Shown: piece by piece, positions 19,510-28,252 of the stretch
Numbering within the stretch: position 1 is the stretch's first letter
Layout of the letters: each line of letters starts with the position of its first letter
Assembly: GCF_019097855.1 (NCBI RefSeq)
Contig: NZ_JAHRGL010000062.1
Location: forward strand, 62,001 to 126,000
Source of the DNA: Geopseudomonas aromaticivorans
Lineage (GTDB): Bacteria; Pseudomonadota; Gammaproteobacteria; Pseudomonadales; Pseudomonadaceae
DNA: 64,000 nt
Reading direction: 5' to 3'
Notes under the pieces: generated by a model
The model's input: the letters and a program-made list of their open reading frames with translations, nothing else
Database searches by the model: none
Told to the model about the DNA's origin: nothing
Translations under genes and position numbers: made by a program

Positions 19510-20412
19510 TCAGGACTGACTGGCCAGCTCGGCCAGCCGTGACGCCAGCGCCCGTCGCCCCTGCAGGCCGCCACTGTGCACGGCAACGACGCGGCTGCCG
19601 CGGGCAATCTCGCCACTCAGCACGGCCTCCTGCAGCGCCAGCAGCAGCTTGCCGGTATACAGCGGTTCGAGCGGCACACCGGTTGCCTGCTCGAAGTCGA
19701 GGATGAAGCGGGCCAGTTCGGCATCCAGACGGGCGAAACCGCCGCGACTGGCGTCCAGCAGCCGGTAACCCTCCTCCGCCGGTCGGCCGACCTCGCCGAG
19801 CAAGCGCAGCAGAGCCGGTGCCACGCCGTGATCGGCCGGCACCGCCAGGGCACCGACCAGCGGGTGGCGACCGCCCTCGCCCATCACCAGGCCGGCCAGG
19901 GTGGTGCCGCTGCCGGCCGCGGCCCACAGCTGGTCGTAACCGGTCCAGCCGAGTCCGGGCAGGGCACGCTCGATCTCGCCGACCAGGGTCGCGCAGGACT
20001 GCGCCGCCGCCAGGCTCAGGCCACCCTCGGCGACCGGCACAAACCCCGGATAAAGCGCTCGCCAGGGATTCCAGAAGTCGTCCCGATGACGGTCGCGATA
20101 GCCGGCGTAGCCCAACCAGTGCAACTGCATACCGAAGCGGTGCAGATCAGCAACGGTGGGGGTTTTCTGCTCGTGGCCACGCAGCAGGCCGACGGTGGCA
20201 AGCCCGAAGCGGGCGCCGGCAGCGGCCAAGGCATGCAGGTGATTGGAGTGGGCACCGCCCAGACTGATCAGCCCGGGCGCGCCGCGGCGACGGGCCTCGG
20301 CCAGATGGGGAGCGAGCTTGTACCACTTGTTGCCGCTGATCAGCGGATCGATCAGGTCCAGGCGCAGTAGCGCCAGCTCCACACCGGCGCGCTGCAGCCA
20401 GCCACAGCTCAC
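19510..20412 (-). CDS. PLP-dependent ACC deaminase / D-cysteine desulfhydrase-like enzyme
   Basis: This fold-type II PLP enzyme has about 300 residues. The cofactor lysine is in L-I-S-G-N-K-W-Y-K-L (Lys29 from the GTG start). A serine-rich phosphate-binding segment (L-G-G-A-H-S-N-H) and G-S-G-T-T-L-A-G follow. True ACC deaminases and D-cysteine desulfhydrases share these motifs, so the reaction is unresolved. The start is uncertain: GTG at 20412 is the first conventional one, yet A-D-W-P-P-P upstream looks family-like and would need an unusual start. It lies 28 bases after the coiled-coil gene on the same strand. Confidence 0.8.
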   Translation of the reverse strand: MSCGWLQRAGVELALLRLDLIDPLISGNKWYKLAPHLAEARRRGAPGLISLGGAHSNHLHALAAAGARFGLATVGLLRGHEQKTPTVADLHRFGMQLHWLGYAGYRDRHRDDFWNPWRALYPGFVPVAEGGLSLAAAQSCATLVGEIERALPGLGWTGYDQLWAAAGSGTTLAGLVMGEGGRHPLVGALAVPADHGVAPALLRLLGEVGRPAEEGYRLLDASRGGFARLDAELARFILDFEQATGVPLEPLYTGKLLLALQEAVLSGEIARGSRVVAVHSGGLQGRRALASRLAELASQS

Positions 20413-20440
20413 CGCCTGCAGCCGCGCCGGCGGCGGCCAG

Positions 20441-21829
20441 TCAGCTACCGAGATTGCGCTGGCGAACACTGGCGCGGTGTCGGGCGCAGCAGTCGGACTC
20501 GCCACTGACGAAGCGGCTGGGCGACTCGACCCGGTCGATGGGCATGTTGCAGCGGTTGCCGCTGGGCAACTGGGCGAGGCAGCTCGGCTGCTGGTAATGC
20601 ACCAGCCACTGGCTGTACTGCGCCTCGCTGACGAAGCACTTGGCCGCCACATAGGCCATGGGATTGCGCTGGTAGACGACGATGTCCTGCAGCGGAATAG
20701 TCAGGTGACCGGCGCCCGGATGGTAGGCAACGAACACCACGCCCTGCGCCGCCAGACGTTCGAGGGTCTGCTCGCCACCCTCGCGGCCCAGACGGTCGCG
20801 CTCTGCGGTCAGTTGCGCCAGCTCGGCGCGCAACTGCGCTTCCAGCAGGGACTGGCTGGCGAGCTGGGCATCCTGCCGGGCCAGACGCTCCTGGCTCTCG
20901 AGCAGCGCCGCATTGATCCGCGCCTGGGCCTCCTGCTCGAACTGTGCACGCAGGCCATCGATCTCGCTGCGGCCGTCATGCGCCAGGGAATGCAACTGGC
21001 GATCCATCTCTACGCGGACCTGCTGGAAGCTCTCCGCCTGGGCGGTGAGACGCGTCTTCAAGTCGTCGTTGCGGCGGGTCTGTTCGGCCAGCGCCTGCTC
21101 CAGCGTCGCCAGGCGCTCCTGCAGGGCTTGCTCGCGTTGCGCGGTCTGCAGGCGCAGACGAGCCAGCTCCTCCTCATGCTGCTGGGTCAGGCTGGTGATG
21201 CGCAGACGCTGCTGCTTGAGCAGCTGGGCCGCCTTGAGCCGCTGCTCCTGCTCGGCCCGCTCGGTCTTGCGCGCGTCCTCGCTCGAGCGGATCAGATCGA
21301 GATCGTCAGGCTGCATGTACCACTTGTGCTCGGACGCCATGTGCAGCTTGGCCGGCTGCACCGCCGCCTGTGCAGTCTCGTCCTCGGCCAGCACGCCGAG
21401 GTTGTTGCGCTTGGCGGCATCACGGATCAGCAGCAGATCATTGTGTCCCGGCGCCAGCTGCGGATCCCACAAATGCATCTGGTGCCACGACACCGGGCAC
21501 TGGCTGCGACAGGCCAGGCGGATCGGCCCGACGCCCAGATCGGGTCCGCTCCCGCCCCGCTCGGCCAGGTGACGCAGGGGAATGTTCCAGCCACGGTCGG
21601 CCTCCCCCTTGGCACCAAAGTCCAGATAGAAACACACTACCGATTTCACCAGCAGGCGCGGATTGATCAGCACGAAGGCCGCACGCACTTGCTGGTCGCC
21701 GAACTCCGGCAGGTTGACCACGCCATCCAGCATGGCCTCGAACTCCGGATAGAGCATTTCCTTGCAGATGCCGCGCTCGTTGAAGAACATCACGGCTTCT
21801 ACCATCTGCGGCTTTTTCTGCAGGCTCAT
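20441..21829 (-). CDS. Conserved Pseudomonas coiled-coil protein
   Basis: This encodes 462 residues of unknown function. A globular N-terminal domain (~1-165) is followed by a long charged coiled coil (~185-360, rich in E-R-A-E-Q-E-Q-R-L-K and L-E-Q-A-L-A-E-Q heptads). A Cys-containing C-terminal domain (~370-462) carries C-x11-C and C-C-A-R-H, which could bind metal. No membrane segment or signal peptide is visible. Such architecture is compatible with a scaffold; I make no functional claim. It shares strand with the downstream PLP gene. Confidence 0.75.
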   Translation of the reverse strand: MSLQKKPQMVEAVMFFNERGICKEMLYPEFEAMLDGVVNLPEFGDQQVRAAFVLINPRLLVKSVVCFYLDFGAKGEADRGWNIPLRHLAERGGSGPDLGVGPIRLACRSQCPVSWHQMHLWDPQLAPGHNDLLLIRDAAKRNNLGVLAEDETAQAAVQPAKLHMASEHKWYMQPDDLDLIRSSEDARKTERAEQEQRLKAAQLLKQQRLRITSLTQQHEEELARLRLQTAQREQALQERLATLEQALAEQTRRNDDLKTRLTAQAESFQQVRVEMDRQLHSLAHDGRSEIDGLRAQFEQEAQARINAALLESQERLARQDAQLASQSLLEAQLRAELAQLTAERDRLGREGGEQTLERLAAQGVVFVAYHPGAGHLTIPLQDIVVYQRNPMAYVAAKCFVSEAQYSQWLVHYQQPSCLAQLPSGNRCNMPIDRVESPSRFVSGESDCCARHRASVRQRNLGS

Positions 21830-22103
21830 CGACTTCCCTCATGCAGCCCTGATTGCCCAGCGCCTGGCGCTTGAACAAGCGGTCCATGATCTGGCGCATG
21901 AAAAATGCATGCCCCCAACCTTATATGGGCCGAGTCTAGGAGAAAAGCGCCGCCCAGCAATGTGAAGGGGTTGGCAGGCTACCGGCCAGTCTGAGCACAG
22001 GACCGTCTGTCGCGCACAAACTGTGACACGGTAGCACCTCAAGCCCGGCGCCAGATTGGCAAGCCCGCCCCCCTAGGCTGGCGGGCTGCTGAAGGAGTTT
22101 TGC

Positions 22104-23064
22104 ATGCACAGACTGTTGCCCACCCTGGCGCTGGCCGGCCTGATCGCGGCCTATGGCGCGTGGAGCCAGCAACGCCCGGTTGGCCACTACCTGTCCGATC
22201 TGCGCGGCCAGATCATCAGTGCGCAACGGCCTGCCGCGACCCGCGGCAACCTGCTGGCCATCGAGCCGGCGCTCACCCCCCATGACTACCAGAGTATCGC
22301 GCGCCTGCACCTCAAGCTGGCGGCTCACCTGCAGCAGGCACGCCAGGTGGGCCTGCTTACGGCACACACACTGGCAGTTTTTCCCGAACACATCGGCAGC
22401 GGTCTGTTGCTGCTGGGCGAGAAACGCGAGGTCTACCAGGCACGTAGCCTGCCTCAGGCCATGCACTGGCTGGCAGCCAGCAATCCGCTGGATTTTGCCC
22501 TCGCCCTGCTGCAGGCCGAAGGCTCGCCACGCGCCGTCGACGCCTTGCTGCGCATGAAAGCGCAGGGCATGGCCGACGCCTACCAGCAGCTGTTCGCCGG
22601 GCTGGCCCGCGAATTCGGTATACCGCTGGTGGCCGGCTCGATCATCCTGCCGCAGCCGCAGATCTGCGCTGGCCGCCTGCTGGCCGGCAACGGCCCACTG
22701 CGCAACGTCAGTCTGGTGTTCGCCGCCGACGGTCACCTGCTCGGTCCCCCCCCAGTACAAGCAGCAGGCTGAAGCCTTCGAGGCAGAATTGCTGAACGGT
22801 TCCGCCCCGCCGCCGCCACAGGCCATCGCCACCCCGCTCGGCAGCCTCGGCGTGCTGCTCGGCGCCGACGCCGACAATCCGCAGCTGCTCGCCCGCCTGC
22901 AGGCGCAGCAGATCGAGCTGCTGGCGCTGCCACGTTTTCGTGGCGAAACGGCTGGCATGGGCCAGGCGGTGCAAGCCAACTGGCGTGGCCAGCTGTGGGA
23001 TTTTCCGCCGCAAAGCACTCGAACGCAAAGCGGCGCGCAGGTGCACAACCATTGGCTGGACTGA
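22104..23064 (+). pseudogene. Carbon-nitrogen hydrolase (nitrilase superfamily) gene, frameshifted
   Basis: The gene is read in two frames. The first covers residues 1-222, with an N-terminal hydrophobic anchor and Glu95 in V-F-P-E-H-I-G-S-G. The second, from about 22741, continues with Q-Y-K-Q-Q and L-G-V-L-L-G-A-D-A-D-N-P to the stop at 23064. The switch falls in a run of eight C residues (22746-22753). Canonical nitrilases have Cys where this protein has Gly (G-A-D). Together the halves would make about 320 residues, normal for the family. Either a sequencing error, slippage-based phase variation, or gene decay could explain it; the missing Cys favours decay or a non-catalytic role. Confidence 0.8.
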
Positions 23065-23265
23065 CGTCCGTGCGTGCACAGTTGCGCCAGCACTCGGCGA
23101 CTGGGTCGCGAGCTGGCGGCAGGTGGGAGGGGTAAGGAAGTAGATCAGGCGTTCAAACGATTGCCTGCCTGGTTTTACCTAGCGCAAACCGTGTAGCGGG
23201 CCTTCAAACACGCTATCGTGCAAACGCCCGATAATTTTCGGCGCAAGCAGCGACGAGTGGGTCGA

Positions 23266-23352
23266 TCACAACTCGGTGGCATCTTCCGCCGGCTCAGGCA
23301 GGTCGCGTTCGGCAGCCTGCAGATCCAGCAATTCTTCCTGATAGTCATCCAT
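23266..23352 (-). CDS. 28-residue acidic small protein
   Basis: The peptide opens M-D-D-Y-Q-E-E-L-L-D-L-Q and ends with acidic residues. GAGGA lies about 8 bases upstream of the ATG. The frame is short, but the good ribosome site, the acidic composition and position just after a tRNA operon make it likely real. It is too short for any function call. An in-frame extension to 23466 overlaps the tRNA terminator and is rejected. Confidence 0.55.
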   Translation of the reverse strand: MDDYQEELLDLQAAERDLPEPAEDATEL

Positions 23353-23450
23353 GGGTATTCCTCTTCTTGACTGATTTTTTCGATGTCTTGTGACTTCGAG
23401 TATCAGCCTAAAGAGCCTGGATGACGAAGAAATGAATGTTGCAGAAAGTA

Positions 23451-23484
23451 AAAAGCCCTCTGGCATGACTGCCAGAGGGCTTTT
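23451..23484 (-). terminator. Terminator of the tRNA Val-Asp-Asp operon
   Basis: A 14-bp stem (AAAAGCCCTCTGGC / GCCAGAGGGCTTTT) with a six-base loop, followed on the minus strand by a T-rich tail, immediately after the second tRNA-Asp. Confidence 0.85.
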
Positions 23485-23489
23485 CGATA

Positions 23490-23566
23490 TGGCGCAGCGG
23501 ACGGGACTCGAACCCGCGACCCCCGGCGTGACAGGCCGGTATTCTAACCGACTGAACTACCGCTGC
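23490..23566 (-). tRNA. tRNA-Asp (GTC), distal copy
   Basis: A 77-base tRNA with encoded CCA. The anticodon loop reads CCTGTCACG, the T loop is GTTCGAGTC, and the acceptor stem is GCAGCGG/CCGCTGC. It is identical in the body to the copy at 23667-23743; the downstream spacer is also largely duplicated. Confidence 0.97.
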
Positions 23567-23666
23567 GCGTCGGTGGACTTGCGTCCGATACAACTGGGTA
23601 AAACGTTCGACTGCTTGGCTAGGCTTCGGCAATCTCGATCTTGCCCATGGACAAGATCGGAAAATA

Positions 23667-23743
23667 TGGCGCAGCGGACGGGACTCGAACCCGCGACCCC
23701 CGGCGTGACAGGCCGGTATTCTAACCGACTGAACTACCGCTGC
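23667..23743 (-). tRNA. tRNA-Asp (GTC), proximal copy
   Basis: This 77-base tRNA matches the other tRNA-Asp copy. It sits between tRNA-Val and the distal tRNA-Asp and is read leftwards from the promoter at 23891-23919. Confidence 0.97.
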
Positions 23744-23787
23744 GCGTCGGCCGGACTTGCGTCCGATACATCGTTGCTTGCAAGGCT

Positions 23788-23863
23788 TGGTGGGTGATGA
23801 CGGGATCGAACCGCCGACCCTCTGCTTGTAAGGCAGATGCTCTCCCAGCTGAGCTAATCACCC
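23788..23863 (-). tRNA. tRNA-Val (TAC)
   Basis: A 76-base tRNA with acceptor GGGTGAT/ATCACCC, anticodon loop CTTACAA (TAC) and encoded CCA. It is the first tRNA of the leftward operon. Confidence 0.97.
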
Positions 23864-23890
23864 GTTTGTTTCGCCTTGCAACGGGGGCGA

Positions 23891-23919
23891 ACTTTACGCA
23901 TGCATCGATGCTAAGTCAA
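23891..23919 (-). promoter_or_regulatory. Promoter of the tRNA Val-Asp-Asp operon
   Basis: On the minus strand TTGACT, a 17-base spacer and TAAAGT form a near-consensus sigma70 promoter. A GC-rich discriminator (CGCCCCC) follows the -10, typical of stringently controlled stable-RNA promoters. Confidence 0.75.
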
Positions 23920-24124
23920 TAGCCCACAAGGATTTTTTCTTTGCCCCAAGACTCAAGGCAAGCAGGCGCGACCCGCAACCCCGATAAATCACGCGCCAGG
24001 TCATGCCGCCTTCGACGCTGAACTCCTGGCCAGTGACCAAGCCGGCCTGCTTCGACAGCAGCCGGGCCACGATGCCCCGGCAGATGCCGCGTGCAGTACC
24101 GGCAAGCTGCACCACCGGGCACAT
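23894..24124 (-). pseudogene. Remnant of a short-chain dehydrogenase C-terminus
   Basis: The translation contains L-L-S-K-Q-A-G-L-V-T-G-Q-E-F-S-V-E-G-G-M-T, the typical end of an SDR (G-Q-x-F-x-V-D-G-G-M-T). No Rossmann nucleotide-binding region or catalytic Tyr-Lys remains; metZ starts immediately upstream. The frame then runs past the normal end into unrelated sequence overlapping the tRNA promoter. In related pseudomonads an SDR gene follows metZ, so this is probably a deleted copy. Confidence 0.55.
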
Positions 24125-24144
24125 CCCTGACCCGCGCGGCTCGA

Positions 24145-25356
24145 TCAGAGCGCGGCCAGACCGCGCGCCAGATCGGCCTTGATGTCGTCGAGGTCTTCCA
24201 GACCCACCGCCACCCGGACCAGGCTGTCGCTGATCCCCGCCGACGCGCGCGCTTGTGGCGTCAGGCGCCCATGGGAAGTGCTCGCCGGATGGGCGATGGT
24301 GGTCTTGGTATCCCCCAGGTTGGTGGTGATGGAGATCATCCGAGTATTGTCGATGACCCGCCAGGCGGCCGCCTTGTCACCCTTGACCTCGAAGCTGACC
24401 ACCGCACCGAAGCCGCTCTGCTGGCGTTTGGCCAGCTCGTGCTGCGGATGACTGGGCAGACCGGAGTAGTAGACCCTGGCCACCTGCGGCTGCTGCTCCA
24501 GCCACTCGGCCAGCGCTTGGGCACTGGCGCAGTGCGCCAGCATGCGCACCTTGAGGGTTTCCAGCCCCTTGAGGAACAGCCAGGCATTGAACGGGCTGAG
24601 GGTTGGCCCCGCGGTACGCAGGAAGCCGACCACTTCCTGCATCAGCTTGGCGCTGCCTGCCACCACACCGCCGAGACAACGCCCCTGGCCATCGATGTAC
24701 TTGGTCGCCGAGTGAATGACGATATCGGCGCCGAGGGCCAGCGGCTTCTGCAGCACCGGAGTGCAGAAACAGTTGTCTACCGCCAGCAGCGCGCCCTTGG
24801 CGTGGGCGATCTCGGCCAGCGCGGCGATGTCGACCAGCTCGGCCAGCGGATTGGAGGGGGACTCGACGATGAACAGTTTGGTGTTGGGCTTGCAGGCCGC
24901 CGCCCAGGCATCCAGGTCGGCCAGCGGCGGGTAGTCCACCTCCAGGCCGAAGCGCTTGAAGTACTTGTCGAACAGGCTGATGGTCGAGCCGAACACGCTG
25001 CGCGACACCAGCACATGGTCGCCAGCGCTGCACAGGCTCATCACCATGGCAAGGATGGCGCCCATGCCGGAAGCCGCGGCAACTGCCTGTTCGGCGCCTT
25101 CCAGGGCGGCGATGCGCTCCTCGAAGGTGCGCACGGTGGGGTTGGTATAGCGGGAGTAGACGTTACCGGGCTGCTCGCCGGCAAAGCGCGCGGCAGCGTC
25201 GGCCGCACTGCGGAACACGTAGCTGGAGGTCATGAACAGGGCTTCGCCATGCTCGCCCTCGGGGCTGCGCCGCTGCCCGGCACGGACCGCCAGCGTATCG
25301 AAGCCGGCGCCGTCCAGATCACTGTCGAGCCTTCCGGCCTGCCATTCTTGGGTCAT
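24145..25356 (-). CDS. metZ: O-succinylhomoserine sulfhydrylase
   Basis: This cytoplasmic PLP enzyme (403 residues) makes homocysteine from O-succinylhomoserine and sulfide, the direct-sulfhydrylation route to methionine used by pseudomonads. The cofactor lysine is Lys219 in H-S-A-T-K-Y-I-D-G. Family motifs Y-S-R-Y-T-N-P-T and L-F-I-V-E-S-P-S-N-P are present. Cystathionine synthases are related, but length, genus and the linkage to purF support MetZ. It is the last intact gene of the leftward trpF-to-metZ train, about 110 bases after purF. Confidence 0.93.
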   Translation of the reverse strand: MTQEWQAGRLDSDLDGAGFDTLAVRAGQRRSPEGEHGEALFMTSSYVFRSAADAAARFAGEQPGNVYSRYTNPTVRTFEERIAALEGAEQAVAAASGMGAILAMVMSLCSAGDHVLVSRSVFGSTISLFDKYFKRFGLEVDYPPLADLDAWAAACKPNTKLFIVESPSNPLAELVDIAALAEIAHAKGALLAVDNCFCTPVLQKPLALGADIVIHSATKYIDGQGRCLGGVVAGSAKLMQEVVGFLRTAGPTLSPFNAWLFLKGLETLKVRMLAHCASAQALAEWLEQQPQVARVYYSGLPSHPQHELAKRQQSGFGAVVSFEVKGDKAAAWRVIDNTRMISITTNLGDTKTTIAHPASTSHGRLTPQARASAGISDSLVRVAVGLEDLDDIKADLARGLAAL

Positions 25357-25467
25357 TTAAGCCATCTCCTCAGCGCGGCAGCGCAGCAGGATCGGCCCTG
25401 GACTCGGCAGCTGCCGCCGGTTAGCTGCCTGGCGACGCCGGCCAAGCCGGGCGCCGCCAGGCATCAC

Positions 25468-26973
25468 TCAGTTGTTGTGCAGATCGATCACTTCGTTGCC
25501 AACGCCCGGCTTGTTCTTCGCCAGGTCGTTGCGGGCCTGCTCGATGCGATCCAGGTAGGCCGCATTGATGTCACCGGTGACGTATTCGCCATCGAACACC
25601 GCACTGTCGAAGTGCTCGATCTTGATCTTGCCGCCGCCGACCGCTTCCTTCAGATCGGCCAGGTCCTGGTAGACCAGCCAGTCCGCACCAATCAGCTCGG
25701 CCACCTCTTCGGTGGTACGGCCGTGGGCGATCAGCTCGTGGGCACTCGGCATGTCGATGCCGTAGACGTTGGGGTAACGCACCGCTGGGGCGGCGGAGCA
25801 GAAGTAGACCTTCTTGGCCCCGGCATCGCGGGCCATCTGGATGATCTGCTTGCAGGTGGTGCCACGCACGATGGAGTCGTCCACCAGCATCACGTTCTTG
25901 CCGCGGAACTCCAGCTCGATGGCGTTGAGCTTCTGGCGCACCGACTTCTTGCGGGCGGCCTGACCGGGCATGATGAAGGTGCGGCCGATATAGCGATTCT
26001 TGACGAAGCCCTCGCGGAACTTCACACCCAGCTTGTTGGCCAGCTCCAGTGCGGAGGTGCGGCTGGTGTCGGGAATCGGGATGACCACGTCGATATCGTG
26101 ATCGGGACGCTCGCGGCGGATCTTGTCGGCCAGCTTCTCGCCCATGCGCAGACGCGCCTTGTACACCGACACGCCGTCCATGATCGAGTCCGGGCGGGCC
26201 AGGTAGACGTGCTCGAAGATGCACGGCGACAACTGCGGCGCTTCTGCGCACTGGCGGGTTTGCAGCTGGCCTTCGGGGGTGATGTACACCGCCTCGCCCG
26301 GCGCCAGGTCGCGGATCAGCGTGAAGCCGAGCACGTCCAGCGCCACGCTTTCCGAGGCGATCATGTACTCGACGCCCTCGTCGGTATGGCGCTGACCGAA
26401 GACGATCGGACGGATGCCGTGGGGATCGCGGAAACCGACGATGCCATGGCCGGTGATCATCGCCACCACCGCGTAGCCGCCGCGGCAGCGCTGGTGCACG
26501 CCGGAAACCGCGGCGAACACGTCATCGGCGGTCGGCTGCAGCTTGTTGCGCACGGCCAGCTCATGGGCGAACACGTTGAGCAGCACTTCCGAGTCGGAGT
26601 TGGTGTTGACGTGGCGCAGGTCGGACTCGAAAATCTCGCGCGAAAGCTGCTCGACGTTGGTCAGGTTGCCGTTGTGCGCCAGGGTGATGCCGTAGGGCGA
26701 GTTGACGTAGAACGGCTGCGCCTCGGCCGAGCTGGAGCTGCCGGCGGTCGGATAGCGCACATGGCCGATGCCGATGTTGCCGATCAGGCGCTGCATGTGC
26801 CGGGTGTGGAACACGTCGCGCACCAGGCCGTTGTCCTTGCGCAGGAACAGCCGCCCCTCGTGACTGGTTACAATGCCGGCAGCATCCTGGCCGCGATGTT
26901 GAAGGACGGTAAGCGCGTCGTACAGCGCCTGATTGACGTTCGACTTACCGACGATACCAACGATGCCACACAT
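25468..26973 (-). CDS. purF: Amidophosphoribosyltransferase
   Basis: This enzyme catalyses the first committed step of purine synthesis: PRPP plus glutamine to phosphoribosylamine. It has 501 residues. The protein starts M-C-G-I-V-G-I, so Cys2 is the exposed glutaminase nucleophile; this fixes the start at 26973 rather than three codons upstream. An Ntn glutaminase domain (1-~235) precedes a phosphoribosyltransferase domain with the PRPP loop [13 protein letters not shown]. It lies 25 bases after cvpA, the usual arrangement. Confidence 0.98.
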   Translation of the reverse strand: MCGIVGIVGKSNVNQALYDALTVLQHRGQDAAGIVTSHEGRLFLRKDNGLVRDVFHTRHMQRLIGNIGIGHVRYPTAGSSSSAEAQPFYVNSPYGITLAHNGNLTNVEQLSREIFESDLRHVNTNSDSEVLLNVFAHELAVRNKLQPTADDVFAAVSGVHQRCRGGYAVVAMITGHGIVGFRDPHGIRPIVFGQRHTDEGVEYMIASESVALDVLGFTLIRDLAPGEAVYITPEGQLQTRQCAEAPQLSPCIFEHVYLARPDSIMDGVSVYKARLRMGEKLADKIRRERPDHDIDVVIPIPDTSRTSALELANKLGVKFREGFVKNRYIGRTFIMPGQAARKKSVRQKLNAIELEFRGKNVMLVDDSIVRGTTCKQIIQMARDAGAKKVYFCSAAPAVRYPNVYGIDMPSAHELIAHGRTTEEVAELIGADWLVYQDLADLKEAVGGGKIKIEHFDSAVFDGEYVTGDINAAYLDRIEQARNDLAKNKPGVGNEVIDLHNN

Positions 26974-26998
26974 GCGACGCAACCCCTAAGAAGTCAGG

Positions 26999-27538
26999 CT
27001 AGAGCGGAAAAGCCGGCCGGCCCGACAGGCCACCGACTGTAGACGACTGCTGGAAGAACCCGAGTACCAGATTCTTCGACCAGTCGGCGATCATCAGAAA
27101 ATCGGGCAGCAGTTTCGACTGCTGCCACCAGGGATCCTGCTGCACCGGGGCCAGACTGAGCAACCCGACAGTGATCACCACCAGCAACGCCCCACGGGCC
27201 AACCCGAAAATCATGCCGAGCAGACGGTCGGTACCGCTCAGGCCGGTAGCCTGCACCAGCATGCCAAGCAGATGGGTGAGCAAGGCACCGATCATCAGGG
27301 TCAGCACGAACAGGATCGCGCAACCCGCGATCACTCGCGCCGATGGCAACTCGATATAGGGCTCGAGGTGAGCGGCCAACGCCCCGCCATACAGCCAAGC
27401 CACTACGCCGGCCACGACCCACACCACCAGCGACAAGGCTTCCTTGACGAATCCGCGCGTCAGGCTGATCAGCCCGGAAACGGCAATCAGTGCAATGATG
27501 GACCAGTCGACCCAGGTGAATGCCACAATGCTGCTCAC
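26999..27538 (-). CDS. cvpA: CvpA family membrane protein
   Basis: This inner-membrane protein (179 residues) has four hydrophobic helices. The start is GTG (M-S-S-I-V-A-F-T-W-V-D-W). The motif S-L-T-R-G-F-V-K-E-A-L-S-L matches CvpA, named for a role in colicin V production and nearly always upstream of purF. Its physiological role, often linked to envelope stress, is not settled. Confidence 0.93.
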   Translation of the reverse strand: MSSIVAFTWVDWSIIALIAVSGLISLTRGFVKEALSLVVWVVAGVVAWLYGGALAAHLEPYIELPSARVIAGCAILFVLTLMIGALLTHLLGMLVQATGLSGTDRLLGMIFGLARGALLVVITVGLLSLAPVQQDPWWQQSKLLPDFLMIADWSKNLVLGFFQQSSTVGGLSGRPAFPL

Positions 27539-27607
27539 TGGCGGAAGGCAGGAAATAGAGCGCGAATTCTAGCAGAGCGCAGCCCTGCGAGTCAGCCGCG
27601 ATTGCGT

Positions 27608-28237
27608 TCAGCGACGTTCGGGCTGGAAACGCACCACGATGGGACTGAGCTTGTGCTGGCGAGCGAGCTGCCCCCCTACCCGCTCGGCTTCGGCCCGTTC
27701 CAGCAGCGGCCCGACAAACACCCTGTGCATGCCATCCACCGAACGGATGTAGGCGGTAAAGCCCTGACTGCGCAGTTTCTGCTGCAGCGCCGCGGCACGC
27801 TCACGACTGGACAGGCTGGCCAGCTGTATCGCCCAGCTGATCGGCAGCCCATCGGCGTCCAGGCGACTCGGCTCATCGGCTGGCGTGTCGACGGCAGCGG
27901 CCGGCGTCTGCACTACAGGCCGGGCAGGCACGTCGACGGCAGGCGCCGCAGCTGCAGGCTCGGCCGCCGTAACGGGCGGCGGCGAGGCTATCCCGGCCGG
28001 AGGAGCAACCTCCGCCACTGGCGGCGCTTCGGGCTCGGCCTGCGGCTCGGGCACAACCACCGGCTCCGGCGTGGCCACCACCACCTGCGGGGGGGACGGC
28101 ATCGGCGGCGCCTCGACGCGCACGCGGCGCTGCGCGTCCTCGCGATTGAACAGCATGGGCAGGAACACCACCACCAGCACTACCAGCACGGCAGCCCCGA
28201 CAATCCGCTGCTTGAATCTTCGGTCCAGCAAGGCCAT
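27608..28237 (-). CDS. SPOR-domain protein (DedD-like)
   Basis: This encodes 209 residues. A basic N-terminus and single transmembrane helix (V-L-V-V-L-V-V-V-F-L-P) lead to a long Pro/Ala/Glu-rich linker (~40-130) and a SPOR domain (~130-205, W-A-I-Q-L-A-S-L-S ... G-M-H-R-V-F-V-G-P). SPOR domains bind denuded septal peptidoglycan, so a septal periplasmic role like DedD is likely. It sits between folC and cvpA in the same operon-like run. Confidence 0.92.
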   Translation of the reverse strand: MALLDRRFKQRIVGAAVLVVLVVVFLPMLFNREDAQRRVRVEAPPMPSPPQVVVATPEPVVVPEPQAEPEAPPVAEVAPPAGIASPPPVTAAEPAAAAPAVDVPARPVVQTPAAAVDTPADEPSRLDADGLPISWAIQLASLSSRERAAALQQKLRSQGFTAYIRSVDGMHRVFVGPLLERAEAERVGGQLARQHKLSPIVVRFQPERR

Positions 28238-28252
28238 GGCGTCCTCTCCGTC

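Noticed and set aside
23154-23225. Four same-strand CAAAC pentamers
   Set aside because: Spacings of 31, 20 and 16 bases are irregular and no hairpin or promoter arrangement supports an RNA or operator.
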